A stretch of DNA of 5,701 nt from positions 1 to 5,701 of the forward strand of contig SLGU01000129.1 of the NCBI GenBank assembly GCA_007136525.1, written 5' to 3'. The notes beneath the pieces are model-generated. The model saw nothing but the letters and a program-made list of their open reading frames with translations, had not been told where the DNA came from and ran no database searches. Every line of letters starts with the position of its first letter. Position 1 is the stretch's first letter. Position numbers and translations under genes: made by a program. Below, piece by piece: positions 3,850 through 5,701 of the stretch. This stretch comes from Desulfobacteraceae bacterium (GTDB lineage: Bacteria > Desulfobacterota > Desulfobacteria > Desulfobacterales > Desulfosalsimonadaceae).

Positions 3850-5701
3850 TCAACGACTGCCAATTTTCTGCAGCCAGCCATTGGACGACCGGAAGGTATT
3901 CAAAAGCCGCCTATCCACTTTATACGCCATAACCGCCTTTCGCACTGTTATCGCCAGATCTTTAATGGAAAAGGGTTTCTGGATATAATGGAGGCCTTCT
4001 TCCAGAATCCCGTGACGAACAATGACATCGGCGGTGTATCCGGACATGAAAAGCGTTTTCATGTCCGGATAAAGAATTTTTACCTGAGCGGTAAAATCGC
4101 GGCCGTTCATCTCAGGCATGATCACATCGGTTATAATCAGGTCGATTTCGCCGCCGCTGGAATTGATCCGTGCCAACGCTTCATGGGCTGAATGAAAGGC
4201 AAGCACCTTGTATCCCAGTTTTTCAAGCATGGTTTTGGTTAAATTCAAAACAGGAATCTCGTCTTCCAGGACCAGTACCGTCTCGCCCTTGCCAAGCGGA
4301 TATTGCGCCCGTTTTTCTCTGCCCGAAAAAATGGCCTCCCCGGCATGGCGCGGCAAATATATTCTAAAGGTTGTGCCCTGTCCCGGCTCACTGTACACAT
4401 TGATAAACCCGTTGTTCTGCTTGACAATGCCATAAACCGTGGAAAGGCCCAGTCCGGTGCCCTTGCCGATCTCCTTGGTCGTAAAAAACGGCTCGAACAG
4501 ATTATCAATGACTTTCTTTTCCATGCCGCAGCCGGTATCGCTTACCGCCAGCATTACGAATGATCCCGGCACAAAGCCGGTATGAGTGGTGCAGTATTGC
4601 GCGTCAAATTCGATGTTTTCCGTCTCTATGGTTATTTTGCCGAGATCGGCAATGGCGTCACCGGCATTGACCACCAGATTGGCAAGTATCTGGTCAAGCT
4701 GGGTATAATCCATCTTTATCAGCCAGACATTTTGACCGGGATTCCAGACAAGATCGATATTTTCCCCGATGAGCCGCTGAAGCATATTGAGCATGCTTGC
4801 TACGTTATCGTTTAAATTCATAACTTCCGGGGAGATGGTCTGCTTTCTGGCAAAAGCCAGCAGCTTGCGAACGATCACGGCTGATTTTTTCCCGGCTTCA
4901 TGGATTTGCAACGCATTATTATACAACGGCTCGGAAGGAGAAAGCATATCTGTCATCATTTCCGCATAACCGTTGATGATGGTAAGCATGTTATTGAAAT
5001 CATGGGCCACACCGCCGGCCAGGCGGCCGACGGATTCCAGTTTCTGGGCCTGGAGCAGTTGGGATTGAAGATTTTCGCGCTCCGCCTCGGCCTGCTTTCG
5101 CTCGGTGATATCACGGGAGACACCTGTAAATGATACGGGTTGACCCAGGTCCTTGTGCAGCACCGCACTGATTTCCATCCAAACCGGTCTGCCGTCTTTG
5201 TGGCGATGTTCTGCTTCAATGAAAACCCTGTCTGAATTGGTTTCTCCTTTGAAAACCTCGTAAAAGGCGGCAAAAACCTTCTTTTTTGTCTCTGGCGTAT
5301 AGGTATCACCCAGCTTAACTTTACTTACCTCCTCTTGAGAATAACCAAGAATCCTTTCCACCGATTTGGAACAATACGTGTAGGTCATGCTCTTTAAATC
5401 GAAGGCCCAGACAATATCGTTTGACGTTTCAACCAGCAAGCGATACCGCTCCTCGCTCTCTCGCAACCCCTCTTCCATCTGTTTGCGCTCGGTGATATCG
5501 CGAATATTGCATTGCACCAACCTTGCCTTATCGACCATATAAATATCGGTATAAATGACCCGCCCGGTCTTTGTATGCACCGGCGCATCTTTGTAAGTAA
5601 GAATGCCGTCGGTTTCCAGTGTCTCAAATATTTCCTGAATGGTCCCGATATCTCCGGGAAAACCGATATCTATTACCCCTTTTCCAATAAGCTCATCATG
5701 A
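3850..5701 (-). CDS. Hybrid sensor histidine kinase, PAS-PAS-HisKA-HATPase-receiver (partial, N-terminus outside window)
   Basis: The frame is open from the right edge to TGA at 3850-3852, giving 616 residues of the C-terminal part. Numbering from the edge: the end of a first PAS domain with its DITERKQ motif (68-74); a complete second PAS domain (about 85-200), again ending DITERKQ; a short coiled coil; and a HisKA domain with GGVAHDFNN, phospho-acceptor His233. The ATPase domain has an N-box ([10 protein letters not shown], Asn341/345), G1 box (SDTGCGM, Asp388), FEPFFTT (402-408) and GKGTGLGLS (412-420). A receiver domain follows (about 474-590), with the acidic pair Glu479/Asp480, phospho-acceptor Asp525 ([10 protein letters not shown]), Ser553 and Lys575. 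All catalytic residues are present. There is no phosphotransfer domain and no DNA-binding output in the window. No membrane segment lies in the visible part, so the sensing site is unknown. An internal GTG at 5580 is not a credible start because the PAS domain runs through it. Confidence 0.95.
   Translation of the reverse strand, partial: HDELIGKGVIDIGFPGDIGTIQEIFETLETDGILTYKDAPVHTKTGRVIYTDIYMVDKARLVQCNIRDITERKQMEEGLRESEERYRLLVETSNDIVWAFDLKSMTYTYCSKSVERILGYSQEEVSKVKLGDTYTPETKKKVFAAFYEVFKGETNSDRVFIEAEHRHKDGRPVWMEISAVLHKDLGQPVSFTGVSRDITERKQAEAERENLQSQLLQAQKLESVGRLAGGVAHDFNNMLTIINGYAEMMTDMLSPSEPLYNNALQIHEAGKKSAVIVRKLLAFARKQTISPEVMNLNDNVASMLNMLQRLIGENIDLVWNPGQNVWLIKMDYTQLDQILANLVVNAGDAIADLGKITIETENIEFDAQYCTTHTGFVPGSFVMLAVSDTGCGMEKKVIDNLFEPFFTTKEIGKGTGLGLSTVYGIVKQNNGFINVYSEPGQGTTFRIYLPRHAGEAIFSGREKRAQYPLGKGETVLVLEDEIPVLNLTKTMLEKLGYKVLAFHSAHEALARINSSGGEIDLIITDVIMPEMNGRDFTAQVKILYPDMKTLFMSGYTADVIVRHGILEEGLHYIQKPFSIKDLAITVRKAVMAYKVDRRLLNTFRSSNGWLQKIGSR

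Noticed and set aside
3735..3881. Longer start for the STAS-like protein at 3881
   Set aside because: The extension overlaps the kinase C-terminus and has no domain-like sequence, while the ATG at 3734 has a clear ribosome binding site.
5578..5580. GTG at 5580 as the kinase start
   Set aside because: A PAS domain reads through this codon from the window edge without a stop, so it is an internal valine.

Overview
The window looks like chromosome of a Gram-negative, anaerobe-type bacterium, most likely from the former Deltaproteobacteria (Desulfobacterota). This is inference from protein style: a multi-PAS hybrid histidine kinase with the AHDFNN H-box, periplasmic PRC-barrel proteins, a very small lipoprotein, and -24/-12-like promoters. 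No rRNA, tRNA, transposase, CRISPR array or phage gene was seen.

Layout, left to right. (1) Positions 1-285, minus strand: the N-terminal 95 residues of an exported PRC-barrel protein that runs off the left edge. (2) 286-891: a divergent intergenic region of about 600 bp, with a leftward promoter for the PRC gene and a rightward promoter for the next gene. (3) 892-1050, plus: a 52-residue lipoprotein. (4) 1155-2249, plus: an AI-2E/PerM-family membrane protein, probably co-transcribed with the lipoprotein. (5) About 2346-2397: a strong hairpin terminator with A and T tracts on its two sides, placed to serve both converging genes. (6) 2447-3103, minus: a complete second copy of the PRC-barrel protein. 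(7) 3104-3440: its promoter region, a near-copy of the one in (2). (8) 3441-3734, minus: a small STAS-like protein. (9) 3850 to the right edge, minus: a hybrid sensor histidine kinase (PAS-PAS-HisKA-HATPase-receiver) whose N-terminus lies outside the window.

The most interesting signal is regulatory. Both PRC genes and the small lipoprotein are preceded by the same kind of element, TGGCACA-N4-TTGAA, which resembles a sigma-54 (-24/-12) promoter with an unusual -12 half. In all three cases a TGACC...TTGG block sits 104-105 bp (TGACC) and 93-94 bp (TTGG) upstream of the TGG of that element. This suggests one enhancer-binding regulator controlling a small cell-envelope regulon: two PRC-barrel proteins, a lipoprotein and, by read-through, the AI-2E-family protein. 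The two PRC promoters are copies of one another, so there are two independent examples, not three.

The PRC gene and its whole promoter region have been duplicated in direct orientation about 2.8 kb apart, with the lipoprotein/AI-2E pair between the copies. The kinase and STAS genes form a separate signalling pair on the same strand as PRC copy 2. Nothing in the sequence ties them directly to the envelope genes.
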